64,000 bases of DNA from Ricordea florida (taxonomy: Eukaryota; Cnidaria; Anthozoa; Corallimorpharia; Ricordeidae). The stretch is taken from the NCBI GenBank assembly GCA_949710005.1, contig OX453276.1:27963613-28027612 (forward strand). Reading direction: 5' to 3'. Below the pieces are notes generated by a model. That model searched no databases. It had not been told where the DNA came from and saw only the letters and a list, made by a program, of their open reading frames with translations. Shown piece by piece: positions 10,650 through 21,810 of the stretch. Position 1 is the stretch's first letter; each line of letters starts with the position of its first letter. The translations under genes were made by a program, and so were the position numbers.

Positions 10650-12520
10650 ATGGCCGCTTTATTTACACGTGAAGAAGTATTAGAGCAGGTTTTGAGCGAA
10701 AGCGATGGCTTTAAGAGTGATTATGGACGCTCAGATTCTGAGGAAGAATCCGGCGACGATGGCCGCGTTTTTGGTTATCCCAACGACCGAGGAGGGAATG
10801 CTTTTAGCATCGAGAGAAATGAAGATTCGTCTCAAGATGCTGGATCAGATGCCGGGGAATCAAGTTTCAGTTCTTGCTGATAATGGTCCTACAATTGTAT
10901 TTGTGGACGAGTGCAACTCCGATGTTTTTGTGGTAAGACACAACGTTCAGACAGAAGCAAGTGAAGATGCTGTAACGTATGGAGAACAGGCAGCCAGGCC
11001 GGCACATCGACGAAGACGCCATGTGGTTCAAAGACGCGGCGGACAAGATCCTGTGGCGAACTTGCGATGGGGAAAGGGAGACGTCACAATTTCCATACCG
11101 GAATTAAGTGAAAGAGAGTGACGATCTCTTTGATTTTATTCGATTGCAATCGAACAAGAATGCTGAAATCAAGAGAAATGCCAACCCAGCCAAGCATAAA
11201 AGCCCTTGGCAAGCAATAACTGATGTTGCTGAGTTGAAAGCATTCTTTGGACTTTGCCTTGCCATGGGCATTTTGAAATTGCCCAGAGTGGATATGTACT
11301 GGCAGAAGAAATAAAGTCTTTTTAAAGCAAATGACTGAGCTTCTATTATGTCACGCAATCGCTTCAATGCTATAACGCGTTACTTGAAGTTCTGTGATGA
11401 AGAACTTGACAAGCCTGTAGTTCCTGCTGGACAGCCTGGCTGTGATAAACATTATAAAGTGAGAACATACCTTAGCTTAGTATGATACTGCCAAAGTATG
11501 AGGAAGAATGGATTTCTTCATAGTGGCTTGCCATTGATGAACAAATGATCGCATATCGTCGACGGGTGGGGTTTCGACAGTTTATTGCTAATAAGCCAAG
11601 CCGTTTTGGAATTAATGTGTGGGCAGTGGCTGATGCTAAATCAGTCTACATTTTGAAGCAGCAGATTTACACAGGGAAGAACCTGGAACAAGCTAACTAC
11701 CGAGATGATACCCCCTATGTTGGGCTTGCTCAGGGGGTGGTGACAGACCTTGTTCAAGGACATGACAATAGGGGATATATTCTTGTAACTGATAACTTTT
11801 ATTCCAGTCCAGCCCTGTCATTCAAACTCAAAGAAAAGGGGATTGACTCTTTAGGCACTGCAAAATCCTCTCCTAAAGGATTTCCTAAGGATCTCATCTT
11901 CCCTTCCAAGCCAAAACCTCAACGGGGGCTGATGACTGGAGAAACTGTGACAACTAGCTTGCAGTGTCGTGGTTTGACAACAAAGGGGTGTATTTTCTGA
12001 GCACCATTCACAACCCAAGCTACACTGCAAATGTTGGAGACGAAGACCAAGTGGTGAGAAGAAGGAGCAAACAAGGAGTGGTCAATGTGCACTCTCCGCC
12101 ACTGCTGAACAATATGTACATGTGACATTGACAGGGCAGGTCAAAACAACAGATACTACAGTGTTGGAAGGCAAAGTAAACGCCGGCCTCCTAGAGTTGT
12201 ATTTCATCAAATGGAAACCTCTGTAAACAATGCATTTCTTATTTACAAAGCCTCAACCCAAGCTCCTAAAAGTGCCAGAGAATTCCGTATGCAATTAGCA
12301 ACTAAATTGGGCAATTTGTCTGCATCACAGCATCAAAGAGTTGGCCGTAAACGAACAAGTGCAGACTGTGAACCAATGTTACAGAATGTGGGTGTCCATG
12401 TACCTCCTGTGGGAGAAAATCAAAGAGACAATGCCCATCACGATCAAATATATGTTGTATGAAATGTCAAGTCCACTTGTGTCTCAACTCTAGCAGGAAT
12501 AGGTCAACATGCATAGTTTA
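10650..12520 (+). pseudogene. piggyBac-type transposase pseudogene, copy A
   Basis: The N-terminus is acidic and Ser/Glu-rich (from 10,650), as in PGBD-like transposases. The DDE core follows in several frames. The IDEQ aspartate is at 11,536-11,538, TDNFYSS at about 11,788-11,808, and the WFDNK aspartate at 11,976-11,978, so all three catalytic positions can be seen. The reading frame breaks near 10,880, 11,110, 11,310, 11,500, 11,960 and 12,120. The expected Gly-Gly-Val-Asp segment after the CP/YM region is missing. A short Cys-rich tail near 12,465-12,515 resembles the C-terminal piggyBac cysteine domain. The element is dead; its terminal repeats were not located. Confidence 0.8.
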
Positions 12521-12547
12521 ATATTTTGGTGTAGTTGGCGTCTGACC

Positions 12548-12775
12548 ATGAGTGAAAATAAAGAGGCAAGATTTACGGAGCCGAAAACGGTTTACGAAGA
12601 ACGCAAGTTAGTCTATAAAACTATTCCCTCGTCAACCAAATATAAGAACAAATGGGCGGTAACAATGTTTGGCGAATGGCTGAAGTTAAGAGGTACAAGT
12701 AGCGGTTTTAGATTGCGGTGCACATCTCAAGGCCTACGAACTACAGAGGATTCAAGCCTTGAGTGCAGACATTAA
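12548..12775 (+). pseudogene. Helical N-terminal domain fragment, copy A
   Basis: A 75-codon frame contains TKYKNKWAVTMFGEWLKLR. That pattern resembles the N-terminal helical domain shared by Crypton-derived and KCTD1/ZMYM-like proteins (DUF3504-associated). The resemblance is from memory of the pattern and is weak. No recombinase core follows, so it is a fragment. Confidence 0.3.
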
Positions 12776-12779
12776 TTGC

Positions 12780-14020
12780 TGAAATGGGTCCTGTTGCTTA
12801 GCTATTGGTTGTCCAAATTCGTGGAGGTAGTCAAAATGTCCGGGGAAAGATGTCGTCATAAAAGCGTATATAGCATTATAGCTGCTCTTGAGCGTTATCT
12901 AGTGGAGAAAAACGTGTTCTGTAATTAGCATAAAATTTAATTAAAATTAAGTGTGTGTCTTGATCAGTGTTTTTTCATTGGGTATAAAGATACATGCACC
13001 TGACCAAAATGGGACACTACGATTAGCTAATAACCTTATCAATTATTAATGAGTTTGAGAAATATATGACACACTTGCAATGAGTGTATGTTCTTTGTGT
13101 ACATTGTATGGTTTCAATGATGCTCTGAGAGGTACACAGAAAAGGTGTCCCCTTCCACTGAATGGAAATACCACATTAATAGATGTAACTATCAGATAGA
13201 AAGATTATAAGAATGTTGAGGTTATAAACATTTGTTTCTCCGTAATAGAGGTTTCCCAGTGGGAATGTCAACCATACAGTATGACTGTGATTCTCATCAG
13301 TAAATATTGTCAATTTGACATCATAAAAATGGAGGAAAGAGCAGTTAGAGAAAAGGTTCCTATCTTATGTTAACTTTTCTAAAGTAAGCTTTAACTTCAC
13401 AACGGTGCTGTTGCATAAACAGTGAAACTGGCCATAGCCAACTCAAGGCTGCTAATCCAAAATTCCCATTTTCAGCGAAATGTTTATGTGTGTTGGGGTT
13501 AAGTAGGGGGCCATAGAACTCGAAGGTACAAACCCTTTGTGAAAAGGTTATGGAACTTGTCTATCCCAACGTACTATTATTGAAATATTTCAATCACAGA
13601 ATACATTGCTGTTTCAAATATATAGCAAACATAAATACTACTCATAAGTTAGTAATAACATTTTCTTTATTTTCAAATCAGAATTGCATTGATCACTGAT
13701 AATATTGCAGAACCAATGCTGAGTGTTTGTGAGTATCTTTTCTGTTGAAAATGCTAAACATAACTGCTAGATCAGGCAAATTGCCAATATGTTCACTGTG
13801 GCAATATCAACTCACATAATTAGAAATGAGTGTTATCACAACAGCAACCTCTGTATTGGGAATTTCAGTTTAAAATGGAAAGGCTATCACTTCATTACGG
13901 AAGAAAGCTACTTGCATTCGCATTGCAGTACTACAAGACTTCAATCTTTCATGTCTTTGCGGTTGGTTTCTGTTTTCCTTTCCAGGCAATTTTAAACGAC
14001 GAGATGGTAATCTGTTTTTT
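12780..14020. other. No gene seen, copy A
   Basis: AT-rich sequence without a supported frame. Two short overlapping frames at 13,789-14,042 look like chance or a decayed fragment leading into the YqaJ piece. Confidence 0.5.
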
Positions 14021-14023
14021 TAT

Positions 14024-14209
14024 TTGTCTTCAAAATTTGTGAAAAAAAGTTGTGTGTTATTAGGTGCAAGTCCAGATGGAATAATGCCATGCAGCTGTTG
14101 CAGTACGGCCAAAGTAGAGGAAGTGTCGAAATGTCTGTTGACACACAGAAATCAAAATCCTAAGGAAGCAGCCCTAGCAGTGAGAGGCTATTTTAATAAT
14201 TTCTCCTGA
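14024..14209 (+). pseudogene. YqaJ-like nuclease fragment, copy A
   Basis: The frame contains LGASPDGIM followed by a CSCC cluster. This matches the pattern of the YqaJ/lambda-exonuclease fold in eukaryotic transposons (the Asp of a PDG-type motif, then a Cys pair before a Glu-x-Lys element). Here the Glu-x-Lys part reads VEEVSK and is degraded. Only about 60 residues remain. Confidence 0.4.
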
Positions 14210-14391
14210 CAATTTAAAGGTTTAGAGAAAAAATAAAACAATTATTCCACTCAATCTCGTCGTGCATGAACTATAGCCAATCGTTGGCTATTAACTCATG
14301 TAAAACTCGATTTCCTGAAATAATTGCTAAATATATATACATATACATATATTAAAACTCTCGGCTCGATTTACTCGGGCTTGCGACCCAC

Positions 14392-14572
14392 CTGTCTGAC
14401 CGGAAAAGACACTACAATCGCAAGGAACAATTAATTTTCTTTCGCCGGTTATGTTATCCTCGCCGTTGTCGTCATGTTTGCTTAAGCTTCCTACTGAGGT
14501 TCCTTCATTGGTATATACTAAAACAATTGAAAGTAAAAGGGATAAGAGCCAGATCCTCATTGTATGACTCAA
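14392..14572 (-). CDS. Orphan first exon with signal peptide, copy A
   Basis: From ATG at 14,572 the frame has a strongly hydrophobic start (IWLLSLLLSIVLVY), then a polar stretch with one N-x-T site and a CDC motif. It reaches CAG|GTGGGT, a good splice donor (exon end at 14,392). This looks like exon 1 of a secreted or membrane protein. No downstream exon is recognised on this strand, so it may be orphaned. The frame stays open past the donor to 14,327. Confidence 0.4.
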
Positions 14573-15195
14573 AGGTTGACTCTGAGAGTGAAAGGGTTAA
14601 AAGTTAGAACCACACTGTATGACTCAAGGTTTGACAGTGGGAGTGAAAGGGTTAAAAGTTAGAACCACACTGTATGACTCAAGGTTTGACTCTGAGAGTG
14701 AAAGGATCAAAAGTTAGAACCACACTGTATGACTCAAGATTTGACAGTGGGAGTGAAAGGGTTAAAAGTTAGAACCACATTGTATGACTCAAGGTTTGAC
14801 TCTGAGAGTGAAAGGGTTAAAAGTTAGAACCACACTGTATGACTGAAGGTTTGACAGTGGGAGTGAAAGGGTTAAAAGTTAGAACCACATTGTATGACTC
14901 AAGGTTTGACTCTGAGAGTGAAAGGGTTAAAAGTTAGAACCACATTGTATGACTCAATGTTTGACTCGGCCAGTGAAACGGTTAAAAGATAGAACCACAT
15001 TGTATGACTAGAGGTTTGACTCTGGGAGTGAAAGATTTAAAAAATTAGAACCACATTGTATGAATCAAAGTTTGACTCTGAGATTGAAAGGGTTGAAAGT
15101 TAGAACCCGGCACATTGTATGACTCAAGGTTTGACTCTGAGAGTGAACGGGTTAAACGTTAGAGCAAAATTGTATATGACTCAAAGTTTGACTTT
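14559..15195. repeat. 55-bp tandem repeat, copy A
   Basis: About eleven units run across this stretch, with two alternating subtypes (TTTGACTCTGAGAGTGAAAG and TTTGACAGTGGGAGTGAAAG) sharing TTAGAACCACA and TGTATGACTCAAGG. Copy B has exactly one unit (55 bp) fewer. The first unit overlaps the ATG of the orphan signal-peptide exon. Confidence 0.92.
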
Positions 15196-15489
15196 GAATT
15201 TTAAGAATGCCTTGATCTTTTACATGTAAATTCCTGTATTTGCATCAAGGCGTTTCAATCCTTTCCCTTCCAGAAGTGCAGTCGTGGAACTTCCCCATAC
15301 AAGAACACTGCAAAGCATGCCTAAATGTTAATGAGAATCATTACAATTATTAAGTCAGACACCATGAATTGTTCTGACACCAAATTCTCCACAGTAACTA
15401 AAATCCAAATGTGTGGCAGTCGCTTAAGAGAATTGCTGCTGAGATCTTGGCAGTGAAAACACAGCTACAGAGAATTAAGTGGATGTTCC

Positions 15490-15504
15490 CCTCCTCTCTC
15501 TCTC

Positions 15505-15568
<64 letters not shown>

Positions 15569-15798
15569 TCTCTTTCTCTTTCTCTCTCTCTCTCTTTTTT
15601 TTTTTCACACCCTTCAACAGGTCCAGAGTGTTGCTGCCTTTAACAAGATTTAATTAAAACAAGATTTTGCCTTTAACAAGATTTAAAATCTGTCGAAGAG
15701 TGTGAAACCAATAAATCCTTGTTTTACGCAATGGTCTTTGTTACTCGGGCTACTATCACAGGTAGCCCTAGTCTAAGTTAAACTTTCCGGTCTATCAG

Positions 15799-15832
<34 letters not shown>
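15490..15832. repeat. (CT)n and (TATC)n microsatellites, copy A
   Basis: A CT run with TTTCTC interruptions and a terminal T tract spans about 15,490-15,605. A TATC tetranucleotide run spans about 15,799-15,832. A Leu/Ser-only frame across the CT run is an artefact. Confidence 0.95.
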
Positions 15833-15928
15833 GACAACGTCGAAAATCGGACTACCCGCAGAGGCCTTTGGGTATTGCTATTATGAAAACGAGGCTGCGC
15901 ACGAGGTCATCAAGTTATTGCTCCATCG

Positions 15929-16324
15929 ATGTTGGATGCGAAGAAGTTCGGGTTTCTCCTTGGAATGCTCACATTGCTTTCAAACGCACACGCCGTTCAC
16001 GGTAGACCTACCCAAAACTACAACAGTGAGCACTTTTCGGCCAAGTCGTTCCGCGAACTCAAAGAAAACTCAATGAAAGCCATGAAAGCAAACTATGAAC
16101 CTATGACAAACTCTGAACTATCTTTGAAAGCCAATGTTATGCACATGAATACTACTAACTCTTGTATTGTCAGTTACTGTTGTCATTGGGATCCAAAAGC
16201 TGATGTTAATACACGAATTTTGTACAGCGACAAGACAGACGCGTCGTTGGATGCCTCGAGTCAACAATTTGTGCAAGACAACATTACGCGAATAAACGAA
16301 GTAATAAGGATTTTTCTCATCTAA
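15929..16324 (+). CDS. Putative secreted protein, copy A
   Basis: The 131-codon ORF has an N-terminal hydrophobic stretch (FGFLLGMLTLLSNAHA) that fits a signal peptide cut near residue 22. A polar, Met/Asn/Lys-rich body, two N-x-T sites and a CIVSYCCHW cluster follow. GAAGTAATAAGG near 16,298 could be a splice donor, so this may be a first exon. No homology is recognised. It is identical in copy B, which only shows that the duplication is young. Confidence 0.4.
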   Translation: MLDAKKFGFLLGMLTLLSNAHAVHGRPTQNYNSEHFSAKSFRELKENSMKAMKANYEPMTNSELSLKANVMHMNTTNSCIVSYCCHWDPKADVNTRILYSDKTDASLDASSQQFVQDNITRINEVIRIFLI

Positions 16325-16971
16325 TTTAAGTTTTGGTAGCATTTTTGGATGAAGTTTTCTCAATTGCGGTCTGTCTCGTGCGTGGTCGCGTGGAAAGTAG
16401 TTGCAAGACAAAGACTTGACAACAAAAGCGTGATAACGCTCAAAGTTTGATTACGCTTGCAGGTGAAACGGTTGACGTTACAAAGGATTGCTAGACATAA
16501 TGGAATTTAAGACTGTTTCTAAAATCTATTGAACTTGTTGTTTGTTTATAATAAAGTTCTTGGTAATCATGACCGCAAAACGGCTAACAATAACTCGGAG
16601 ACTATGTTTGTCAGCCCCAATTCCCTCAGGCCTCTTTTCAAAATCATGTCTGGATTCTTTTCTTATTCAAACTCAAGTTTTTTTTCCTGCGTGGTGGTGT
16701 GGAAAGACATTACCGGGAACAGGGCCAATAAGGCTAAGTCGGAAGAATAGTAGATACGATTGAGGAGTAATATTGTTGTTTTTCCTACATATCGCTTCTT
16801 CGCCTTTGATGACTTGAAATCACGATGAATGGCATCAAGTTTCGCAATTGTTTTTCTCTCGTGGGAACAAAGAAAGCTGATTGGTCAACATTTATCCGAT
16901 TAGTAAACAAATCCAATTATCACTAAAATTTCTGTGAAACCTTAGAAATCTCTCTGATAAAATTGCTTAGC
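16325..16971. other. No gene seen, copy A
   Basis: Spacer between the secreted ORF and the end of the STAND/ankyrin gene. Only short overlapping frames are present, without a coding signal. Confidence 0.5.
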
Positions 16972-19422
16972 TTAAACACGACGTCGACAAGAATTGCTAT
17001 TAAGCAGAGTCGTGACAACGTGGACATATCCTAGATTTGTTGCTAAGTTTAGAGCTGTAAATCCACGAAGACAGTCTTTAGTTAAGGACCATTCCTCCCC
17101 CTTGAAGTATATATATCATCTGTTTAGGCGTATACTGGCAATGACCTGCTGTACGAATACAAGGAACATCGGGGTTTACACCATGGTTAATGAAAAGCTC
17201 TACCAACATGAGGTCGCCTCTGTAAACAGCATGATGGAGTGCTGGGTAGCCAAAAATATTAGTGCACGTAACGGACGGTTGCTGCCTTGCCAGAAGAATC
17301 TCAGTGACTCTTATATGCCCTCTAATGGCTGCTAAGTGCAGTGCTGTATTTAGAAACAAAAAAGCCTCTTTTTCTCGATATACCGATACATCATCGCATA
17401 TAACACGGGTATTTTTGGAGCAGTGGTTGTTTTGTCCTGCACGCAACAGGTAATCTACTACCTCAATATTGTCCCCGCCTAATGCAGCATGCTTTAAAGT
17501 GAGTTCATCGAGCTTTGCACGAAAACTGTGGAGAACGTTCAAGATTTCAAGTCTTCCGTGCTGAGCTGCAAGATGAAATGGTGTTTCGCAAAACGCATTT
17601 GCGATACTGACATGGATCCCTCTCTGGGCCATAAACGATACAATTTCTTTGTATCCCAGTGTTGAGGCCACGTGTAGCATTGTTGACGAACAATGCATTA
17701 TTCTAACTTGATCGATAAAGATAAAGTTAAACGAAAACGATAAAGGTGGTGGTACTGCAATGAGAATCATCTCTGTCTTAAATTCCTTTCCAGCAACAAT
17801 AGTTTGGCAAGATTGACTGTTGTGGCTGATATTTGCACCCGCATCGTAGAATACCTGAAGGGTTTTAAGGTGACCACCAATAATCGCAAGAAAGGCCGGC
17901 GTGAAGCCTTTGTCATCTCTTATGTCAACAAAAGTGAAATGTGGAGCTAGGAGCTTTGCAATATTCGGATTTTCCATTTGAGCAGATTTATGAAGTACTC
18001 TCCCTTGTCTTGCTCAAATAGTTGTCCAATCAAAGCCATCAAACATAACACGGAGAAGATAAAGTTACCTAATCCGTGAGCGGATTCTTGGTACCGTTTA
18101 CTAAAGTAACTCGACAACATCTTAGACGCTCTCTCGAAAGAAACGTAAAAGGCAGAACCTTCCTTTCCGTTGGACTTGAGCCAGTCAGTAACAGTCTGAT
18201 GGTAAATGGTCACTGTGTCGTTATCACCACCATAAAGCAAAAAATGCGAGAGTTTGTTAAACTTTTGTAGGAATCCAAACTCGTAATCGAGATCAGATTG
18301 CTGGCCCTTTAGTATTTCGTACATCTCAAACTTGGTAAGCGGTACCGAACTGTATACGAGTATCTCAAGAATTCCGCGAACGTCTTCAAACTTCTCTTCC
18401 ACTGGAAAAACTCGTTCAAAATACCTTCTGTAAGCACCAGCCAATGAGGACGACAAAGATGTACCGTAGCTGCTCTGGTTCTCTGAGTCCACCACCAAAA
18501 CTTGTAGCAAGGCCTTCACAATCATGAAATTTCCCTCACTCCGGTGTACAAGCTCTTCGATTAACGACCAAAACGGCGTGCTCTCGGTTAATCCAGTCAG
18601 CCACATACGATCAAAGGCAAAAAAGTACGATTGGTGTCCATACAGCTTTTTTGTCAGGTAAGAGTCAATATCTTGCAATGTTCGACTATCGTTTGGCTGG
18701 AGATCGAGCTTAGATATGTGTCTACTGGAAAGCTGGTGTTCAGTTGGAAGTGCACGGGAGGTTAGAACCAGTTTTAGCCACTTTGGAAACTCGTGCAGCA
18801 CGTCATTAAGCAGAGCCACTATAGCGCTTGATCTCGAAGTTTCCACTGGAAAACATTCGTCCAGGCCATCAAGAATAATGTATCGATGTTCCTTGAAATC
18901 TGGTCCGAAAATTTCTTTGAGCGGCTGAATAATTGATTCTAGAAAGCACGCAGTTGTATCATGATCACAGAGTTTGTCCAACGTCCGCTTAATAAGAGAA
19001 TTTTCCCCTCTCAGAAGGCGCTCATACTCAACAACTCGAGAAGCAATCATTCGTGCTAGGTTTCGCACGAACTTTGCAGCGTCTTGCGTCGTCCTTTTTG
19101 AATAGGTGCAGACGTGATATCCGAGAATAGACTTGTGTATGATAACAGACGAAGTTTGAGAGCAGATTAGCTGAGCTAGCAGCGCGGACTTTCCGGAGCC
19201 AGGAGGACCTTGTATCACGACACCAGCGAGATTTGGTTGAGTCTCCATTATCTCCTCCAGTTTATCGAAAACCCATTTTCTGCCAGTGAAGTGTTTTCTT
19301 GCGAGCTCCAAGCGTGGGCTAAAGTCGAATTCGGTAAGAGATGGAAAAAAGCTGTCATCTTCCAGTTTGAAGCCACATTCTGTTAAAAAAGTAGAGCAAA
19401 ATAGTGTCATTAACGCTTCCAT
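16972..19422 (-). CDS. STAND NTPase with ankyrin repeats (TANC/ANKRD50-like), copy A, frameshifted
   Basis: I place the start at 19,422 because a TATA box lies 50-58 bp upstream; an in-frame ATG exists at 19,467. From 19,422 the Walker A GPPGSGKS is at residues 72-79, Walker B IILDGLDEC at about 182-190, and a sensor-like LKLVLTSR ends at 223. This is the layout of STAND/NACHT-like NTPases of the TANC/ANKRD50 group. Around 18,000 the frame shifts by one base, with no clear intron, into an ankyrin segment (TPFHLAAQHGRLEILNVL, TALHLAAIRGHIRVTEILL, PALHHAVYRGDLMLVELFI). A second shift at a TATATA run near 17,115 leads to one more ankyrin unit ending at 16,972. An in-frame insert near residue 50 of the ankyrin part may be an unspliced intron. 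The gene is either a recent pseudogene or mis-sequenced. Its likely role, if alive, is a cytosolic sensor or scaffold. Confidence 0.7.
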
Positions 19423-19472
19423 AATATAGAAATGGCCAGCAGTGTACGATAGGAAAAATGATATCAAAAATG

Positions 19473-19480
19473 CTTATATA
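19473..19480 (-). promoter_or_regulatory. TATA box of STAND gene, copy A
   Basis: TATATAAG on the minus strand, 50-58 bp upstream of the ATG at 19,422. It argues that the STAND gene has its own promoter rather than being a downstream exon of the HEPN gene. Confidence 0.45.
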
Positions 19481-20349
19481 TGTTTTTAGAAGTTTCATGG
19501 CAGTATGGCAGATTGGAAGAACATGGCCAAAATAATTGTGTTGAGGAAATTTTTCTGGGGCGTCTGGAGCAGAAATCTCGTTACTTTGGTCAAAGGAATT
19601 CTAGCTTTCCTCAACCTTTTTAATTTTTATAAAACTTGCCATGCATAATTTGACAAAGCTTCCAAAGACATTTTGCCGAATAAGTCTGCCATCATGGCTA
19701 GAGGGATCATTCGCACCAGAGAACGACTTGTTCCGTTTCTGCCCAGTAAGTTGAAAACGTACACAAATAATGGTCGTGCCATTCTATCCATCGATAATCA
19801 CCCTGTATAGGTGCATACATTCCTGGTCATACCTTAAGCAGTTTTCAATAGGCAGCTTCTACACAGTGTAAGCATTAGTCAAAAAAATTCCATTTCGAAT
19901 CTAAGGGATTCAGCATTTTGGTATTTAAGTTCCTGACACAGGTGAGCTGTTGTTAGTTAGCGTAGTTTTTCTACACGATTGGCGTTAAAAAGAGACCGGA
20001 GAAGGATCCGGCGAGTTCCCTAGAACTCCTCTTCTGCTTTCTTCTTTGAAAGCCGACCACGAGGGTTTGTCGTATTAAGTAGCCATGGGCGCATTCAAGT
20101 GGTTTTAAAAAACATATTTTCTTTTGCATTCAAGATACATCTACAACATCTTTTATATGCTGAGACTTTTTAGAGTTACCGAAAGTTACAGCCCTAAATC
20201 GTTGCAAAAGTTTCATATTGGGAAACCTCAACCCTTTTAAATCCTACTCCAAAAGCTGATCCTAGCAAATGTACAGAAGTTCTTAATTACTTATTATCAA
20301 CAAATTCAAACAAAGATAAAATATGACAAGCTAAGCAAAGATGTGTAAC
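19481..20349. other. Spacer with three adjacent hairpins, copy A
   Basis: No gene is supported here. Three 16-nt hairpins follow each other: 19,996-20,011 (CCGGA/TCCGG), 20,013-20,028 (GAGTTC/GAACTC) and 20,037-20,052 (CTTTC/GAAAG). A short plus-strand frame from 19,694 ends at a GTAAGT donor-like site, but nothing extends it. Confidence 0.4.
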
Positions 20350-21312
20350 TTAAACGCAACAATGCGAACCTTCTTTGTAAACACCATGGCCCAACTTTTG
20401 AATTAGGCACACAAAACAAAAGAACCATAGCAGGCGTCTGTAGAATGATGCAGGGAAATTGGCAGCGATAGATACAACACCAAGGAGAACAGTACACAAC
20501 CATGTGAAGAATACCCAGGGCAAGGGTTTTGCCACTTTTGGTTTTTCATGTAGCCTTCTTAGCGTTAATCTCAATTCACATGACAAGTCGTTTAAGTCTT
20601 CCATATTAGCTCTTCGCGCATCCCGCTCTTGTAGAACCATCTCATGGTATCGTGTCAGGAGGTCATATTTATTCCTCTGTAAAGTAATTACATCTAAATC
20701 TCCTAGCTGCTGGATCTTCTGCAATGCGTTAATCACGTAAGGATCATTGACAAGTGCTGGGTCCTGTAGAAGGTGTTCTATAGCATCCAAAGATGCCGTA
20801 GCACAGTCATCAGTGATTCTGAGACGAGGTGCATGACCCCAATTCGCATTTCTCACTTGCTTTACGTCTTGAACAAGGCGCTCTTCTACTGTGAAAAAAG
20901 TGCACCATTGTAGCAGATTAAGGAGACCCGATGCGTCCACCGTGTTAGCGTCAATGCGAGCGTGACGTTGGCCTCCCAGATCACGTATGAACGCCTTGGC
21001 AATCTCCCACGGTCCAGTTACGGGATCATGCCACAGAGTGCTGTCTGACTGACTCCATATCACGTTGTTTCCATTGCGATGAAAATTGACAATTGCTCTT
21101 GCCCAGTTACACCTGCGCATGTCATGTCTTCGTGGGGCGTCAGCGCATGTGCAAATCGTTCCGGGTCCAACAATAGTTTGTAAGCGGCCATAAAAGGTCT
21201 GCACTTGGTCAGTTATGTAAGGTCTTAATCCACCGCTCATGATGGACAGAGCGAGCCCAACTTTGTTACAGTTTCTATATTCGACATCGTTAAATCGTTG
21301 AAGCCAATCCAT
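20350..21312 (-). CDS. HEPN-like (DZIP3-type) protein with C-terminal membrane segments, copy A
   Basis: The intact 320-codon ORF contains RNANWGH at residues 154-160, which fits the Rx(4-6)H motif of HEPN ribonuclease-type domains. The preceding helix (LLNLLQWCTFF...VEERLVQDVKQV) resembles DZIP3-type HEPN domains common in cnidarians. A coiled stretch spans about 195-258. Two membrane segments follow at about 264-285 and 291-306, so the N-terminal part would face the cytosol or lumen from a membrane. It lies upstream of the STAND gene on the same strand. HEPN assignment is by motif only; copy B has a Leu-to-Ile change in the first membrane segment and a 4-bp shift at the very end. Confidence 0.55.
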   Translation of the reverse strand: MDWLQRFNDVEYRNCNKVGLALSIMSGGLRPYITDQVQTFYGRLQTIVGPGTICTCADAPRRHDMRRCNWARAIVNFHRNGNNVIWSQSDSTLWHDPVTGPWEIAKAFIRDLGGQRHARIDANTVDASGLLNLLQWCTFFTVEERLVQDVKQVRNANWGHAPRLRITDDCATASLDAIEHLLQDPALVNDPYVINALQKIQQLGDLDVITLQRNKYDLLTRYHEMVLQERDARRANMEDLNDLSCELRLTLRRLHEKPKVAKPLPWVFFTWLCTVLLGVVSIAANFPASFYRRLLWFFCFVCLIQKLGHGVYKEGSHCCV

Positions 21313-21810
21313 TTATGAAGTGAAAATTAAAGAGAATGGGTGACAGCCAACAATTGCTAATGGACAGACTTCTAAAGATGACGCTGCAAGAGATTAAAAA
21401 TCATTAGAACGAAAACTGAAATTTGTCCGATTCTACAATTGTATGAAGGGAGTATCTAATTTTCGCGGGTCGCGGGTCGCGAGTCGCGAGTAAATGTCGC
21501 GGGTCGCGGGTAAATGTCGCGGGTCGCGGGTAAATGTCGCGGGTCGCGGGTAGATGTCGCGGGTAGTTTTTTATTCAGTTTTAATAGCCTCACAACATAT
21601 GAAGTAAGCTGCTAAAAGACAATAACAATGTATCTACAGGCCATTTTATTACTTCTTTAAAAGTCTACCCAACGTCAAATAAGCTTTATTTGATTTCAAG
21701 ATTATGATTATGATTTTGATTTCCTCTGGGTCTACTTATTTATTTGTAAACTTCCAGAGAACAGCGCTATTTTACAGCAATTATTTTTAACTAAAGAAGA
21801 GGTATCTTTA

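Noticed and set aside
15411-15653. Serine/leucine repeat protein over the CT run
   Set aside because: Pure dinucleotide repeat read in frame. Copy B changes frame with repeat length.
18076-18928. Plus-strand ORFs opposite the STAND gene
   Set aside because: Shadows of the minus-strand coding frame.
19694-19816. Short plus-strand exon with GTAAGT donor
   Set aside because: Only about 20 residues before the donor, no downstream exon and no recognisable protein.
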